Below the pieces are notes generated by a model. That model saw nothing but the letters and a program-made list of their open reading frames with translations, had not been told where the DNA came from and did no database searches. The position numbers and the translations under genes are program-made. A DNA stretch of 8,914 bases, taken from assembly GCA_027450125.1 (NCBI GenBank), contig DAIDKG010000088.1, positions 1 to 8,914 of the forward strand. Direction: 5' to 3'. Position 1 is the first letter of the stretch; each line of letters opens with the position of its first letter. This stretch comes from Bordetella sp. GTDB lineage: Bacteria; Pseudomonadota; Gammaproteobacteria; Burkholderiales; Burkholderiaceae_B. Positions 1 through 7,260 of the stretch are shown here, one piece after another.

Positions 1-311
1 AGGTTGAAATCGGGCGCATCGATGCCCACGAAGACCGCGGGCGGCTGTTTCAGCAGGCGCCTTTTCGTATCGCCGTAGATGGACAGCAGGCTGGGCAGGC
101 GTTTCAAGGCGTCGACAAAGCCGAACACCGTCAGCGCATGCATGTCGTGCCAGGATTCGAAGCCCTGCTCGATCATGCGCGGACCGCCTATGCCGCCGAT
201 CCCCACGCCGGGAAAACGCTGCTGCAGGCCGGCAATGACGCGGCTGGCCAGCAGGTCGCCGGACGGTTCGCCGGCCACCATGCCGATGGCGCGGGCGGTC
301 GGCGTGCTCAT
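1..311 (-). CDS. lpxB: Lipid-A-disaccharide synthase LpxB, N-terminal part (cut by window edge)
   Basis: LpxB is a peripheral inner-membrane glycosyltransferase that joins UDP-2,3-diacylglucosamine to lipid X to form the lipid A disaccharide. Only the first 103 or so codons are present; the reading frame runs open off the left edge. The translation begins [10 protein letters not shown] and contains the family's N-terminal glycine-rich stretch AGEPSGD at residues 13-19, then GIGGPRM at 40-46, and the segment [11 protein letters not shown] near residues 93-103, all typical of LpxB. The ATG (311-309) overlaps the TGA of lpxA (310-308) in an ATGA arrangement. No good Shine-Dalgarno lies just upstream, which suggests translation coupled to lpxA. 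The identification is secure from motifs and from its place after lpxA; nothing can be said about the C-terminal half. Confidence 0.95.
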   Translation of the reverse strand, partial: MSTPTARAIGMVAGEPSGDLLASRVIAGLQQRFPGVGIGGIGGPRMIEQGFESWHDMHALTVFGFVDALKRLPSLLSIYGDTKRRLLKQPPAVFVGIDAPDFN

Positions 312-1108
312 GGGCGGATGATGCCGCGCCTTGAGCTTTCGACGAATTCCAGCAGGGTGCGCAATGCGTCGAACGCTTCGGGCTCGGCCTGCATCTGGGC
401 ACGAAACTGGATGCACGCCTCATCCAGCGTAAGGCCGCGGCGATAGAGCGACTTGTACGCGTCGCGCAAGGCCGAGATGGCGATCGAGCTGAAACCGCGC
501 CGCTTCAGGCCTTCGACATTGATGCCCGCCGGACGGCACGCGCCGTCGTTGCCCGAGGCCAGCACGAAGGGGGGAACGTCCTGTACCAGCGATGTGCCGC
601 CGCCCACCATGCTGTGCGCGCCGATCTTGCAGAATTGATGCACACCCGTCATGCCGCCGACGATGGCCCAATCGTGCACTTCGATGTGGCCGGCCAGCTG
701 CACCGAGTTGGCAAGGATGGTGTTGTCGCCGATGCGGCAATCGTGCGCGATGTGCACGTAGGCCATGATCCAGTTGTCGCTGCCGACGACGGTCTTGCCG
801 CCGTCCTGCACCGTACCGGTGTTGAAGGTGGTGAACTCGCGCACCGTATTGCGGTCGCCGATAATGAGTTCGGTAGGCTCGCCGCCGTACTTCTTGTCCT
901 GCGGCATGCCGCCGATGGAACAAAATCGGTAGAAGCGGTTGTCGCGGCCGATGGTGGTAACGCCGTCGATGACGCAGTGCGAGCCCACTTCGGTACCGGC
1001 GCCTAGGGTTACGTCGGGTCCGATGACGCTATAGGGCCCCACGCTCACCGTAGGGTCGAGCTTGGCGGCGGGGTCGACAATGGCGGTGGGGTGGATGATT
1101 CCGGACAT
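308..1108 (-). CDS. lpxA: UDP-N-acetylglucosamine O-acyltransferase LpxA
   Basis: LpxA performs the first step of lipid A synthesis in the cytoplasm, moving a (3R)-hydroxyacyl chain from acyl-ACP to the 3-OH of UDP-GlcNAc; it acts as a homotrimer. The protein is 266 residues (E. coli 262). Residues 1-190 are left-handed beta-helix hexapeptide repeats (for example IHPTAI, VSVGPY, IGDRNT); a helical C-terminal domain follows, with the family motif GLKRRGF at 200-206. The catalytic histidine is H122 in HIAHDC; H141 and H157 match E. coli H144 and H160. The acyl-length position (E. coli G173) is G170. An in-frame ATG 27 bases further upstream is possible, but I chose 1108 because MSGIIHPTA matches the family N-terminus, it has GGAAAG just upstream (1117-1112), and the ATG overlaps the fabZ TAA by one base (TAATG). 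It ends in a 4-base overlap with lpxB. Confidence 0.97.
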   Translation of the reverse strand: MSGIIHPTAIVDPAAKLDPTVSVGPYSVIGPDVTLGAGTEVGSHCVIDGVTTIGRDNRFYRFCSIGGMPQDKKYGGEPTELIIGDRNTVREFTTFNTGTVQDGGKTVVGSDNWIMAYVHIAHDCRIGDNTILANSVQLAGHIEVHDWAIVGGMTGVHQFCKIGAHSMVGGGTSLVQDVPPFVLASGNDGACRPAGINVEGLKRRGFSSIAISALRDAYKSLYRRGLTLDEACIQFRAQMQAEPEAFDALRTLLEFVESSRRGIIRP

Positions 1109-1563
1109 TAGCTTTCCAGGCTGCGGATCGCGCACATCAGCGTGGCCTCGGCCACCTCCTGGCCGTCAACCAGGGCGAGACCCTTGTATTTGCAAATGGT
1201 ACGGCTCAGGCGCTCGGCCTGGACCTCCAGGCGCAACTGGTCGCCCGGCACGACGGGCCTGCGAAAGCGCGCCCCGTCCACGCCCACCAGGTAGTAGGCC
1301 GTCTTGTTGGTGTCCAGCGCCTGGTTGCCGTCTTCCCCGGCGAACGAGAAGATCGCTGCGGCCTGGGCCATGGCCTCGACGATGAGCACGCCCGGCATTA
1401 CGGGCAGATGCGGGAAATGGCCTTCGAAGAAGGGCTCGTTGATCGAGACGTTCTTGAGAGCCACGATGGATTTGCCCGGCACCATTTCCAGAACGCGGTC
1501 GACGAGCAGCATCGGGTAACGATGCGGCAGCCGCTCCATAATCGCCTTGATGTCGAGTTCCAT
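1108..1563 (-). CDS. fabZ: 3-hydroxyacyl-ACP dehydratase FabZ
   Basis: FabZ dehydrates (3R)-hydroxyacyl-ACP to trans-2-enoyl-ACP in the cytoplasmic type II fatty-acid cycle. It therefore competes with LpxA and LpxD for the same hydroxyacyl-ACP substrates, which explains its place between their genes. The 151-residue protein is a single hot-dog fold. Visible hallmarks are [12 protein letters not shown] (12-23), the catalytic histidine H49 in FFEGHFP, and the catalytic glutamate E63 in [11 protein letters not shown]. No central-helix isomerase features mark it as FabA, and the length suits FabZ. The ATG at 1563-1561 gives the expected N-terminus; an AGGA lies at 1578-1575, 11 bases upstream, rather far for a strong ribosome-binding site. 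It is 76 bp downstream of lpxD and its stop codon overlaps the lpxA start. Confidence 0.97.
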   Translation of the reverse strand: MELDIKAIMERLPHRYPMLLVDRVLEMVPGKSIVALKNVSINEPFFEGHFPHLPVMPGVLIVEAMAQAAAIFSFAGEDGNQALDTNKTAYYLVGVDGARFRRPVVPGDQLRLEVQAERLSRTICKYKGLALVDGQEVAEATLMCAIRSLES

Positions 1564-1639
1564 GCTGATTTTTTTCCTGAGTACGAGTTCGAAGTTGTTG
1601 TTGCGCCGCCATGTCGGCGGCGGCGTTGCGGCGCTGCGG
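1564..1639 (-). other. lpxD-fabZ intergenic gap with a GC hairpin
   Basis: This 76-bp gap is longer than the downstream junctions. It contains a perfect 7-bp GC-only stem, CGCCGCC at 1604-1610 paired with GGCGGCG at 1616-1622, with a 5-base loop. On the transcribed strand the stem is followed by CAACAACAACTT, not a U-run, so it is not an intrinsic terminator. The fabZ ribosome-binding site lies in the lower-coordinate end. The hairpin might separate translation of the two genes or stabilise the transcript; that is inference. Confidence 0.4.
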
Positions 1640-2761
1640 TCAGGTTGCGCCGCCGCCTTTCTTTTCGAGCGCCCGCAGGCGCTTGCGCAGGTCGGCCAGG
1701 TGCGGAATCACCGCGGCGTTGCGCTGCCACTGGGCGTGCTCCGAGTAAGGATACACGGACGTGTAGTGGCCCGGCTTGGCAATGCTGGAGAAAATGCCGG
1801 TCTTGCCCGATACGGTCACATCGTCGGCGATCGTGATGTGGCCGGCAATGGCCGAGGACCCGCCGATGATGCAGCGCTCGCCGATGACGGCGGACCCTGC
1901 CACTGCCACACAGCCGGCGATGGCAGTATGTGCGCCGATGCGCACGTTGTGCGCGATCATGATGAGGTTGTCGAGCTTGACGTCGTCGGCGATATGCGTG
2001 TCGTCCAGCGCGCCACGATCGATGGTGGTATTGGCTCCGATCTCGACATCGTCGCCCAGCCTGACGCCGCCCAATTGAGGAATCTTGCCCCACGCGCCCT
2101 TGCCCCGGGTCGGATCGGGCGCAAAGCCGAAACCGTCGGCTCCGAGCACCACGCCGCTGTGCAAGATGGCACGCGCGCCCACGCTCACGCCATGGTAGAG
2201 CGTGACGCGGGCATGCAGCCGGCAGTCCGGCCCCAGGGTGGAGTCCTGCCCGATCACGCAGCCCGGTCCCAGGACCGTGCCGCGGCCGACACGGACACCG
2301 GACTCGATCACGCAATGCGGCCCCACGCTCACGCCAGGTTCGAGGTGCGCGTCGGCTGCGACGACCGCAGTGGGATGCACGCCGGGAGGCGGCAGCGGCC
2401 GACGCGCGGCGTCGAACCACTGCGCCAGGCGCGCATAGAGAAGGTAAGGCTGATCGCTGACCACCAGCGCGAAGGGCAGCGGCGCATAAGGCCTGAGCAA
2501 CTCGACGGCCTGCTCCGGCACGATGACTGCCGCGGCCTTGGTGCCCAGCAGTTGCGATTGATAGCGCTTGTTGGTGAGAAAGCTGATTTCGCTGGAACCG
2601 GCACCCGACAAAGTACCGATGCCGCAAACCCGGGGCAGGTTTTGCCCTGCCCCGCCGGCCGGGCCAGACGGTTCGATCCGCCAGCTCAGGCCTTGCGTGT
2701 CGGCACCCGCCAGAAGTTCGTCAAGAGTGGGCGCGTGAGCGGGATCCAAAAGAGCCGGCAT
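1640..2761 (-). CDS. lpxD: UDP-3-O-(3-hydroxyacyl)glucosamine N-acyltransferase LpxD
   Basis: LpxD adds the N-linked (3R)-hydroxyacyl chain to UDP-3-O-acyl-glucosamine, the third step of lipid A synthesis, in the cytoplasm. The protein has 373 residues, longer than E. coli LpxD (341), partly because of a Gly/Ala/Pro-rich stretch near residues 31-42. An N-terminal uridine-binding domain (about 1-125, including [11 protein letters not shown] at 57-67) is followed by left-handed beta-helix hexapeptide repeats (about 128-325) and a C-terminal helix (352-368) that ends in a GGGAT tail. The catalytic histidine is H271 in MIAHNVRIG, and H308 corresponds to E. coli H276. The start is the ATG at 2761-2759, matching the family N-terminus, although no clear Shine-Dalgarno precedes it. 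It sits 33 bp after skp. A strong hairpin lies within codons 36-44. Confidence 0.97.
   Translation of the reverse strand: MPALLDPAHAPTLDELLAGADTQGLSWRIEPSGPAGGAGQNLPRVCGIGTLSGAGSSEISFLTNKRYQSQLLGTKAAAVIVPEQAVELLRPYAPLPFALVVSDQPYLLYARLAQWFDAARRPLPPPGVHPTAVVAADAHLEPGVSVGPHCVIESGVRVGRGTVLGPGCVIGQDSTLGPDCRLHARVTLYHGVSVGARAILHSGVVLGADGFGFAPDPTRGKGAWGKIPQLGGVRLGDDVEIGANTTIDRGALDDTHIADDVKLDNLIMIAHNVRIGAHTAIAGCVAVAGSAVIGERCIIGGSSAIAGHITIADDVTVSGKTGIFSSIAKPGHYTSVYPYSEHAQWQRNAAVIPHLADLRKRLRALEKKGGGAT
2631..2654 (-). repeat. Perfect inverted repeat inside the 5' part of lpxD
   Basis: CGGGGCAGG at 2631-2639 and its exact reverse complement at 2646-2654 are separated by 6 bases. The RNA could form a 9-bp, mostly G:C hairpin about 110 bases after the lpxD start codon. 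It falls in codons 36-44 (GGAGQNLPR), in the non-conserved stretch that lengthens this LpxD relative to E. coli. No U-run follows, so termination is not indicated. Confidence 0.5.
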
Positions 2762-2794
2762 GGAAAAACCGCAAGACTTATCGCTGTCAGGCGA
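2762..2794 (-). other. skp-lpxD spacer
   Basis: A 33-bp spacer separates the skp stop from the lpxD start. It holds no hairpin, no clear promoter and only a weak ribosome-binding region (GCGGTTTTTCC just before the ATG). The short distance supports co-transcription of skp and lpxD. Confidence 0.5.
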
Positions 2795-3376
2795 TCAGTT
2801 CAGGGCCTTGATCACCTGGTCGGTGATGTCGACACGCGGATTGACCGTGACGGCGTCCTGGATGATCAAGTCGTAGTTCTGCTGCTCGGCGATCTTCTTG
2901 ATGGCCGCATTGGCCTTGGCGACGATGGACGAGAATTCTTCGTTGCGGCGGCGGTTGAAGTCTTCCTGGAATTCCTGGCGCTTGCGCTGCAGGGTCGCAT
3001 CGAGATCGGACAACTGGCGCTGGCGCGCGGCGCGGTCGCTGTCGGACAGCACCGGACTGTCTTTCTGGAACTGCTCGACCTTGGCGCGCAACTGCGCGGC
3101 CAGTTTCTGCAGATCGGCGTCGCGTCCCTTGAACTCGGCTTCGATCTTGGCTTGCGCCGCCTTGGCGGGGGCCGACTCGCGCAGGATGCGCTCGGTGTTG
3201 ACGAAACCGATCTTGGTGCCTTGGGACGGGGCGCCAGAAGCCGCAGCCGGCGCCGTGATCGTCGTCGCGGCCTGGGCCGTGCCCAAGGCGGCCGAGCCTG
3301 CCAGCAGCGTGGCGGCCACCGTCAAGGCACCGCGACGCACGATGCGGGAATGGGTCATGCGGACAAAGTCAGACAT
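2795..3376 (-). CDS. skp: Periplasmic chaperone Skp/OmpH family protein
   Basis: Skp is a trimeric periplasmic chaperone that holds unfolded outer-membrane proteins on their way to the BAM complex. The protein from this start is 193 residues. Residues 1-36 form a signal peptide: a basic stretch (RIVRR), a hydrophobic core (ALTVAATLLAGSAALG), and a likely cleavage after AQA36. An Ala/Pro/Ser/Thr-rich linker (37-53) follows, then the conserved strand KIGFVNTERIL (55-65). Next comes a long charged coiled-coil region (about 70-165) and the final strand/helix with YDLIIQDAV and ITDQVIKAL. The ATG at 3376-3374 was chosen because AGGTGAG lies 7 bases upstream (3390-3384); an ATG 24 bases earlier has no such site, and one 18 bases later would shorten the signal peptide. 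The gene lies between bamA and lpxD, as in many proteobacteria. Confidence 0.93.
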   Translation of the reverse strand: MSDFVRMTHSRIVRRGALTVAATLLAGSAALGTAQAATTITAPAAASGAPSQGTKIGFVNTERILRESAPAKAAQAKIEAEFKGRDADLQKLAAQLRAKVEQFQKDSPVLSDSDRAARQRQLSDLDATLQRKRQEFQEDFNRRRNEEFSSIVAKANAAIKKIAEQQNYDLIIQDAVTVNPRVDITDQVIKALN

Positions 3377-3383
3377 TGAAACT

Positions 3384-3390
3384 CTCACCT
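3384..3390 (-). promoter_or_regulatory. Ribosome-binding site of skp (decides the start)
   Basis: The transcribed strand reads AGGTGAG, 7 bases before the ATG at 3376. It favours the MSDFV start over the ATG at 3400, which sits at the edge of a hairpin stem and lacks a Shine-Dalgarno sequence. Confidence 0.7.
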
Positions 3391-3399
3391 GAAAGTACA

Positions 3400-3416
3400 T
3401 GCCGCTTCAAGCGGCA
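3400..3416 (-). repeat. Third hairpin of the bamA-skp gap
   Basis: TGCCGCT and AGCGGCA form a perfect 7-bp stem with a 3-base loop (3407-3409). In the transcript it follows the T-run at 3421-3416 and ends about 10 bases before the skp ribosome-binding site. It could affect access of ribosomes to skp or protect the 5' end of a processed skp transcript. Read on the plus strand it is followed by AAAAA, so it is not a terminator for plus-strand transcription either. Confidence 0.5.
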
Positions 3417-3440
3417 AAAAACGAAATCTGCCTGGGGCAG
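3416..3440 (-). terminator. Weak terminator-like hairpin with T-run between bamA and skp
   Basis: On the transcribed strand a short stem CTGCC/GGCAG (3440-3436 with 3432-3428, 3-base loop) is followed by ATTTCG and then six T residues (3421-3416). This resembles a weak intrinsic terminator or attenuator. A 5-bp stem with a 6-base gap before the T-run would be inefficient, so partial read-through into skp is expected. This is inference from structure only. Confidence 0.35.
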
Positions 3441-3446
3441 TATTGT

Positions 3447-3466
3447 GCCATGCCCGAAGGCATGGC
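3447..3466 (-). promoter_or_regulatory. Very stable UUCG-capped hairpin just after bamA
   Basis: The transcribed strand reads GCCATGCC, TTCG, GGCATGGC: a perfect 8-bp stem closed by the extra-stable C(UUCG)G tetraloop, beginning 20 bases after the bamA stop codon. It is followed by ACAATACT rather than a U-run, so a mRNA-stabilising or processing role is more likely than termination. Such tetraloops are known to nucleate RNA folding and block 3' exonucleases; the role here is inferred. Confidence 0.6.
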
Positions 3467-3486
3467 CATGAGGAATGAAGCAAAAA

Positions 3487-5868
3487 TCAGAAAGCCGTGC
3501 CGATCTGGAACTGGAAGGCTTCCTTGTTGTCGCCAGGCTTGGCATTGAGTGCCTTGCCCATGGATATCTGCAGCGGGCCGATGGGCGACTGCCACGACAA
3601 GCCGACGCCAGCCGAAAAGCGCCAGGCGCACGGATCGGTGATGGTGAACCCGTAGGCATTGGAATACGTGCCGCTGGAACACCCGGTGCTACCCGGAACC
3701 GAGCCAGTCGGCGCCACCTGGCCCGCATCGGCGAACAGGAACCAGCGCAGCGTGCCTTCATGGCCGGTGCCAGGCACCGGCAGGTACAACTGCACGCTGG
3801 CCGCCAGCATGCGCTGGCCGCCCAGATAGTCGCCCGTGTTCTGGTCGCGCGGCCCCAGCGACGAGGACGAGTAGCCGCGCACCGAGCCCAGGCCACCGCC
3901 ATAGATGTCCTTGATCACCGGGAACGGCTTGCCGCCGTACGCGAAACCGTAATTGGCCAGGCCGTTGAAGGCCAGGGTATACGAGCGGCTCAGGGGGATG
4001 TAGTACTGCTGCTGCGCGCTCAGCATGCCGTACTTCAGGCCCACCGTGCCGACGTCGGCGCTCAGCTTGGTGTATGAGCCGCGGGTAGGCGACAGAGCGC
4101 TGTCGCGGGTGTCCTTGGACCAGCCGGTATTGAGAATGAGCGCATTGGTGGTCTTGCCGTAAGTATTGACATAGTTCGCGTAGGACCAGGGCGAATTGTT
4201 GCCGTACAGGCCGATGGTATTGCGCTCGACCGTGGCGCCCAGGAAGATGCGATCAGTGTCGGTGATGGGAACGCCGAAGTTCAGGCCCGCACCAAGAGTG
4301 CGGATCATGTACTGGCCCGAGTCGGCAAGCCAGGGACGGGTCAGGCGGTAGTAGACGGATGCCGTGCGGCTGATGCCGTCCTTGGTGAAGTAAGGATTGG
4401 TCTCGGACAGCACTGCCGACGACTGCACGCTGCTGGTGCCGACATTGAACGACACGTTGTGGCCGCTGCCGAACAGGTTGTCCTGGCTGATGCCCGCCTG
4501 GAAGATGGCCCTGTCCGCCGAACCGTAGCCCACGCCCAGGTTGACCATGCCGGTGGGCTTTTCCTTGACATTGACCTTGACGTCGACCTGGTCGGGCGAG
4601 CCCGGCACGGGATCGGTCTTGACGTCGACACTGGTGAAATAGCCCAGGCGGTCGATACGGTCGCGCGATTCCCGGATCTGGTTCGAGTCGTACCAGGCGG
4701 CTTCCTGCTGGAGCATTTCACGGCGGATGACGGTGTCGCGGGTACGCGTGTTGCCGGCCATCTGGATACGGCGCACGTAAACCCTGCGGCTCGGGTCGAT
4801 GTAGAACGTGAGGTCGGCTTCGTGCTTGGCGCGATCCAGCTGCGGGCTGGGATTGACGTTGGCGAAGGCATAGCCCAGTTCGCCCAGATAGTCGGTGATC
4901 GCCTTGGCCGTCTTGTTGGTCTGCGAGGCATCGAACACCGTGCCAGGCTTGACCGTCACCAGCTTTTGCAGCTCGGAGTCCAGGCCCAGCATATTGCCGG
5001 CCAGCTTGACGCTGCGCACCTTGTAGGGCTTGCCCTCATGGATGGAAATGGTGATGTAGATGCTGGTGCGGTCGGGCGAGATCGTGACTTGGGGCGGCTC
5101 ATTGGAGTATTCCAGGTAGCCGTGGTTCAGGTAGAAGGAGCGGATTCTGTCGACGTCGGCCTCGAGCTTTTCGCGCGAGTATTTGTCGGTATCGGTATAC
5201 CAGGTGAACCAGCCCGGGGTGCTCATGTCGACCTGGTCCATCAGGGTGCTGGTGGAAAAGGCCTTGTTGCCCACGAAATGGATGCCGCGGATCTTGGCTC
5301 GGGCCCCCTCGAAGATGTCGAAGGCGATGCCCACGCGGTTGCGCGGCAGCGGGGTCACCGTGGCGTTGACTTCAGTGCTGTATAGACCCTTGCTGAGATA
5401 TTGCTGCTTGAGCTCGGTCTCGGCCTGATCGAGCGTGGACTGATCGAAGATCCGGCCTTCGGCAAAACCCACCTTGGCCAGCTCGGCCACGATGTCCTTG
5501 GATTGGAACTCGTGCATGCCGGAGAACGTGATGGAGGCGACAGTGGGGCGTTCGGCCACTGTCACGATCACCACATTGCCTTGCGTGCCGACGTTCACGT
5601 CGTTGAACAAATTGGAGGCATACAGACGGCGCACGGACTCGTCCGCGTCCTTCTGTGTGAATGTCTGGCCCACCTTGAAAGGCAGATAGCCAAATACCGT
5701 GCCGGCGTCGACCCGCTGAAGGCCCTGGACACGGATATCCTTGACGACGAAAGGTTCGAAAGCCTGCGCCCAGGCCGGCGTCAAGAGTACGGCCCCGATT
5801 AGCAGATACTTCAGCAAATACCTCAGCGACGGGTGGAGCACTCGCTGAAACATCCGGCGACAAAACAT
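3487..5868 (-). CDS. bamA: Outer-membrane protein assembly factor BamA (Omp85)
   Basis: BamA is the central insertase of the BAM complex and folds beta-barrel proteins into the outer membrane. The protein is 793 residues, close to the family's usual 790-810. A signal peptide covers residues 1-36 (hydrophobic YLLIGAVLLT, likely cleavage after AQA36). Five POTRA domains follow at about 38-105, 106-186, 189-277, 280-358 and 361-436; the first opens with FVVKDIRVQGLQRVDAGTVF. The 16-strand barrel runs from about 437 to the terminal phenylalanine 793. The loop-6 lid motif appears as VRGY at 663-666 (VRGF in E. coli). Two cysteines, C730 and C747, lie in a late barrel loop. I kept the first ATG (5868) because AAGGA lies 11 bases upstream; an ATG five codons later is the alternative. 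rseP precedes it by 54 bp and its client chaperone gene skp follows. Confidence 0.98.
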   Translation of the reverse strand: MFCRRMFQRVLHPSLRYLLKYLLIGAVLLTPAWAQAFEPFVVKDIRVQGLQRVDAGTVFGYLPFKVGQTFTQKDADESVRRLYASNLFNDVNVGTQGNVVIVTVAERPTVASITFSGMHEFQSKDIVAELAKVGFAEGRIFDQSTLDQAETELKQQYLSKGLYSTEVNATVTPLPRNRVGIAFDIFEGARAKIRGIHFVGNKAFSTSTLMDQVDMSTPGWFTWYTDTDKYSREKLEADVDRIRSFYLNHGYLEYSNEPPQVTISPDRTSIYITISIHEGKPYKVRSVKLAGNMLGLDSELQKLVTVKPGTVFDASQTNKTAKAITDYLGELGYAFANVNPSPQLDRAKHEADLTFYIDPSRRVYVRRIQMAGNTRTRDTVIRREMLQQEAAWYDSNQIRESRDRIDRLGYFTSVDVKTDPVPGSPDQVDVKVNVKEKPTGMVNLGVGYGSADRAIFQAGISQDNLFGSGHNVSFNVGTSSVQSSAVLSETNPYFTKDGISRTASVYYRLTRPWLADSGQYMIRTLGAGLNFGVPITDTDRIFLGATVERNTIGLYGNNSPWSYANYVNTYGKTTNALILNTGWSKDTRDSALSPTRGSYTKLSADVGTVGLKYGMLSAQQQYYIPLSRSYTLAFNGLANYGFAYGGKPFPVIKDIYGGGLGSVRGYSSSSLGPRDQNTGDYLGGQRMLAASVQLYLPVPGTGHEGTLRWFLFADAGQVAPTGSVPGSTGCSSGTYSNAYGFTITDPCAWRFSAGVGLSWQSPIGPLQISMGKALNAKPGDNKEAFQFQIGTAF

Positions 5869-5922
5869 AAGCTGACGTATCCTTAGATGGGCGGTAAACC
5901 GAGCATTTTATTCGATTCGCGC
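5869..5922 (-). promoter_or_regulatory. rseP-bamA spacer with ribosome-binding site and a possible weak promoter
   Basis: This 54-bp spacer has AAGGA at 5884-5880 as the likely bamA ribosome-binding site. A -10-like TAAAAT occurs on the minus strand at 5909-5904, and a poor -35-like TTCACC sits 15 bases upstream, overlapping the end of rseP. The spacing is short and the match weak, so an internal sigma-70 promoter is only a possibility. I see no convincing sigma-E-type GGAACTT box here. Confidence 0.25.
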
Positions 5923-7260
5923 CTAGGTGAACAGGCGGGCAAAATCATTGAAAAGCGCCAGCCCCATCAGACAGACCAAAAGGCCCAGGCCGGTGCGCTG
6001 GCCGATCTGCATCCAGCGCTCGGGCACCGGGCGGCCGCGAACGACTTCGAGCAGGTAATAAAGCAGGTGGCCGCCGTCCAGCATGGGAATGGGCAGCAGG
6101 TTGAGCACCCCCAGGCTGATGCTTATGAGCGCCAGGTAGGCCACGTAGGCCGCCAGCCCGATGCGGGCCGTCTGGCCGGCATAATCGGCCATCGTCACCG
6201 GGCCGCTGAGATTGCGCCAGGACACGTCGCCCACCGCCATGCGTCCCATCATGCGCAGCGACATCAAGGCAGTATCCCAGGTGCGTCGCGCGCCATGCCG
6301 GACACTGTCGAGCACACCGTAGCGCACCGTCACCATGGGCACGTCGCCGCCCAGCATGATGCCGATGCGCCCGACTTCACGTCCGTCGCTCCGCTCGGAC
6401 CGCGGCACCACATGCACGGATATCGGAACGCCGCCGCGCATGACGGTCATGGGAAGCGAAACACCCGCGTGCCGCTGGATGTAGGCGACCAGCGTGGAGG
6501 TGTCGAGCGGGCCTGCCAGATTGCCCACGGCGGTGATCGTGTCCCCAACCTGCAGTCCTGCAGCCTGGCCCGGGCTGCCGGTGCCGACTTCGCGTACCAC
6601 CGGACGCGGCTGCTCCAGGTGCAGGCCCGTTCGCGCCACAGGGTCGCCCTGGGACGGATCCAGGCGATTGCCGGTCTGGAGCAGCAGCGTACGCCGCTGG
6701 ATGCCGCCCGCGGCCGATTGCACATCCAGCACGGCCTGCCCGCCCGAAGACAGCACGTCCAGCAGACGCCAGCGCGCGTCGTTCCAGGACGCCACGGCAT
6801 GGCCGTCTATCGCCAGGATCCTGTCGCCTGCCGTCAAGCCTGCCTGGCCGGCCGGGCTGCTGGCCTCGGGCTGGCCCAATATGGGCGCCGGCATGCGTGT
6901 GCCGGCCATGTCCAGAGCGGCATAGAACATCACCGCGAGCAACAGATTGAACAGCGGTCCCGCCGCCACGATGGCCATGCGCCGCCATACCGACTGGGTA
7001 TTGAAGGCATGCGCCGCCTCGGCCCGGGACGCGCCCGGCGGCGGATCGTCCTGCATCTTGACGTAGCCGCCCAGTGGGATGGCCGAGACGGCCCATTCCG
7101 TGCCGTGCCTGTCGGTGCGGCGCAGCACGACCCGGCCGAAGCCGATCGAGAAACGCAGCACCCGCACGCCGCACAGACGCGCCACCCAATAGTGGCCCAG
7201 TTCGTGGAATGTGATGAGTATGCCGAGTGCGGCGGCAAAGGCGATCAGCGTCAGGAACAT
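5923..7260 (-). CDS. rseP: Site-2 intramembrane zinc metalloprotease RseP
   Basis: RseP sits in the inner membrane and cuts the anti-sigma factor RseA after its first cleavage by DegS, releasing sigma-E when outer-membrane protein folding fails; homologues also clear signal-peptide remnants. The protein has 445 residues (E. coli 450). The zinc site HELGH is at 19-23 in the first membrane segment, and the third ligand D395 is in the late motif NLLPIPMLDGGH (N387, P390, D395). IPLGGYVKM (about 61-69) is the conserved membrane re-entrant region. Two PDZ domains occupy roughly 105-200 and 205-295. Membrane segments are visible near 1-25, 92-115, 370-390 and 425-440. The start fits the family N-terminus, but no good Shine-Dalgarno is visible. 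Its position next to bamA and skp matches its role as sensor of their failure. Confidence 0.97.
   Translation of the reverse strand: MFLTLIAFAAALGILITFHELGHYWVARLCGVRVLRFSIGFGRVVLRRTDRHGTEWAVSAIPLGGYVKMQDDPPPGASRAEAAHAFNTQSVWRRMAIVAAGPLFNLLLAVMFYAALDMAGTRMPAPILGQPEASSPAGQAGLTAGDRILAIDGHAVASWNDARWRLLDVLSSGGQAVLDVQSAAGGIQRRTLLLQTGNRLDPSQGDPVARTGLHLEQPRPVVREVGTGSPGQAAGLQVGDTITAVGNLAGPLDTSTLVAYIQRHAGVSLPMTVMRGGVPISVHVVPRSERSDGREVGRIGIMLGGDVPMVTVRYGVLDSVRHGARRTWDTALMSLRMMGRMAVGDVSWRNLSGPVTMADYAGQTARIGLAAYVAYLALISISLGVLNLLPIPMLDGGHLLYYLLEVVRGRPVPERWMQIGQRTGLGLLVCLMGLALFNDFARLFT

Noticed and set aside
1109..1135. Longer LpxA starting at 1135 (nine extra residues)
   Set aside because: The extra residues lie inside the fabZ coding region and are not part of the family N-terminus; the ATG at 1108 overlaps the fabZ stop and has a ribosome-binding site.
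1398..2627. Second minus-strand frame of 409 codons across lpxD and fabZ
   Set aside because: Out of frame with both real genes; Arg/His/Ala-rich translation, and the in-frame products LpxD and FabZ have complete active sites.
1547..3379. Plus-strand open frame of 610 codons opposite lpxD and skp
   Set aside because: Antisense shadow of lpxD and skp with Arg/Gly/Ala-rich composition and no recognisable motif; long open frames are common opposite GC-rich genes.
3377..3400. Longer Skp starting at 3400
   Set aside because: No Shine-Dalgarno precedes that ATG and it lies at the edge of a hairpin stem; AGGTGAG sits correctly before the ATG at 3376.
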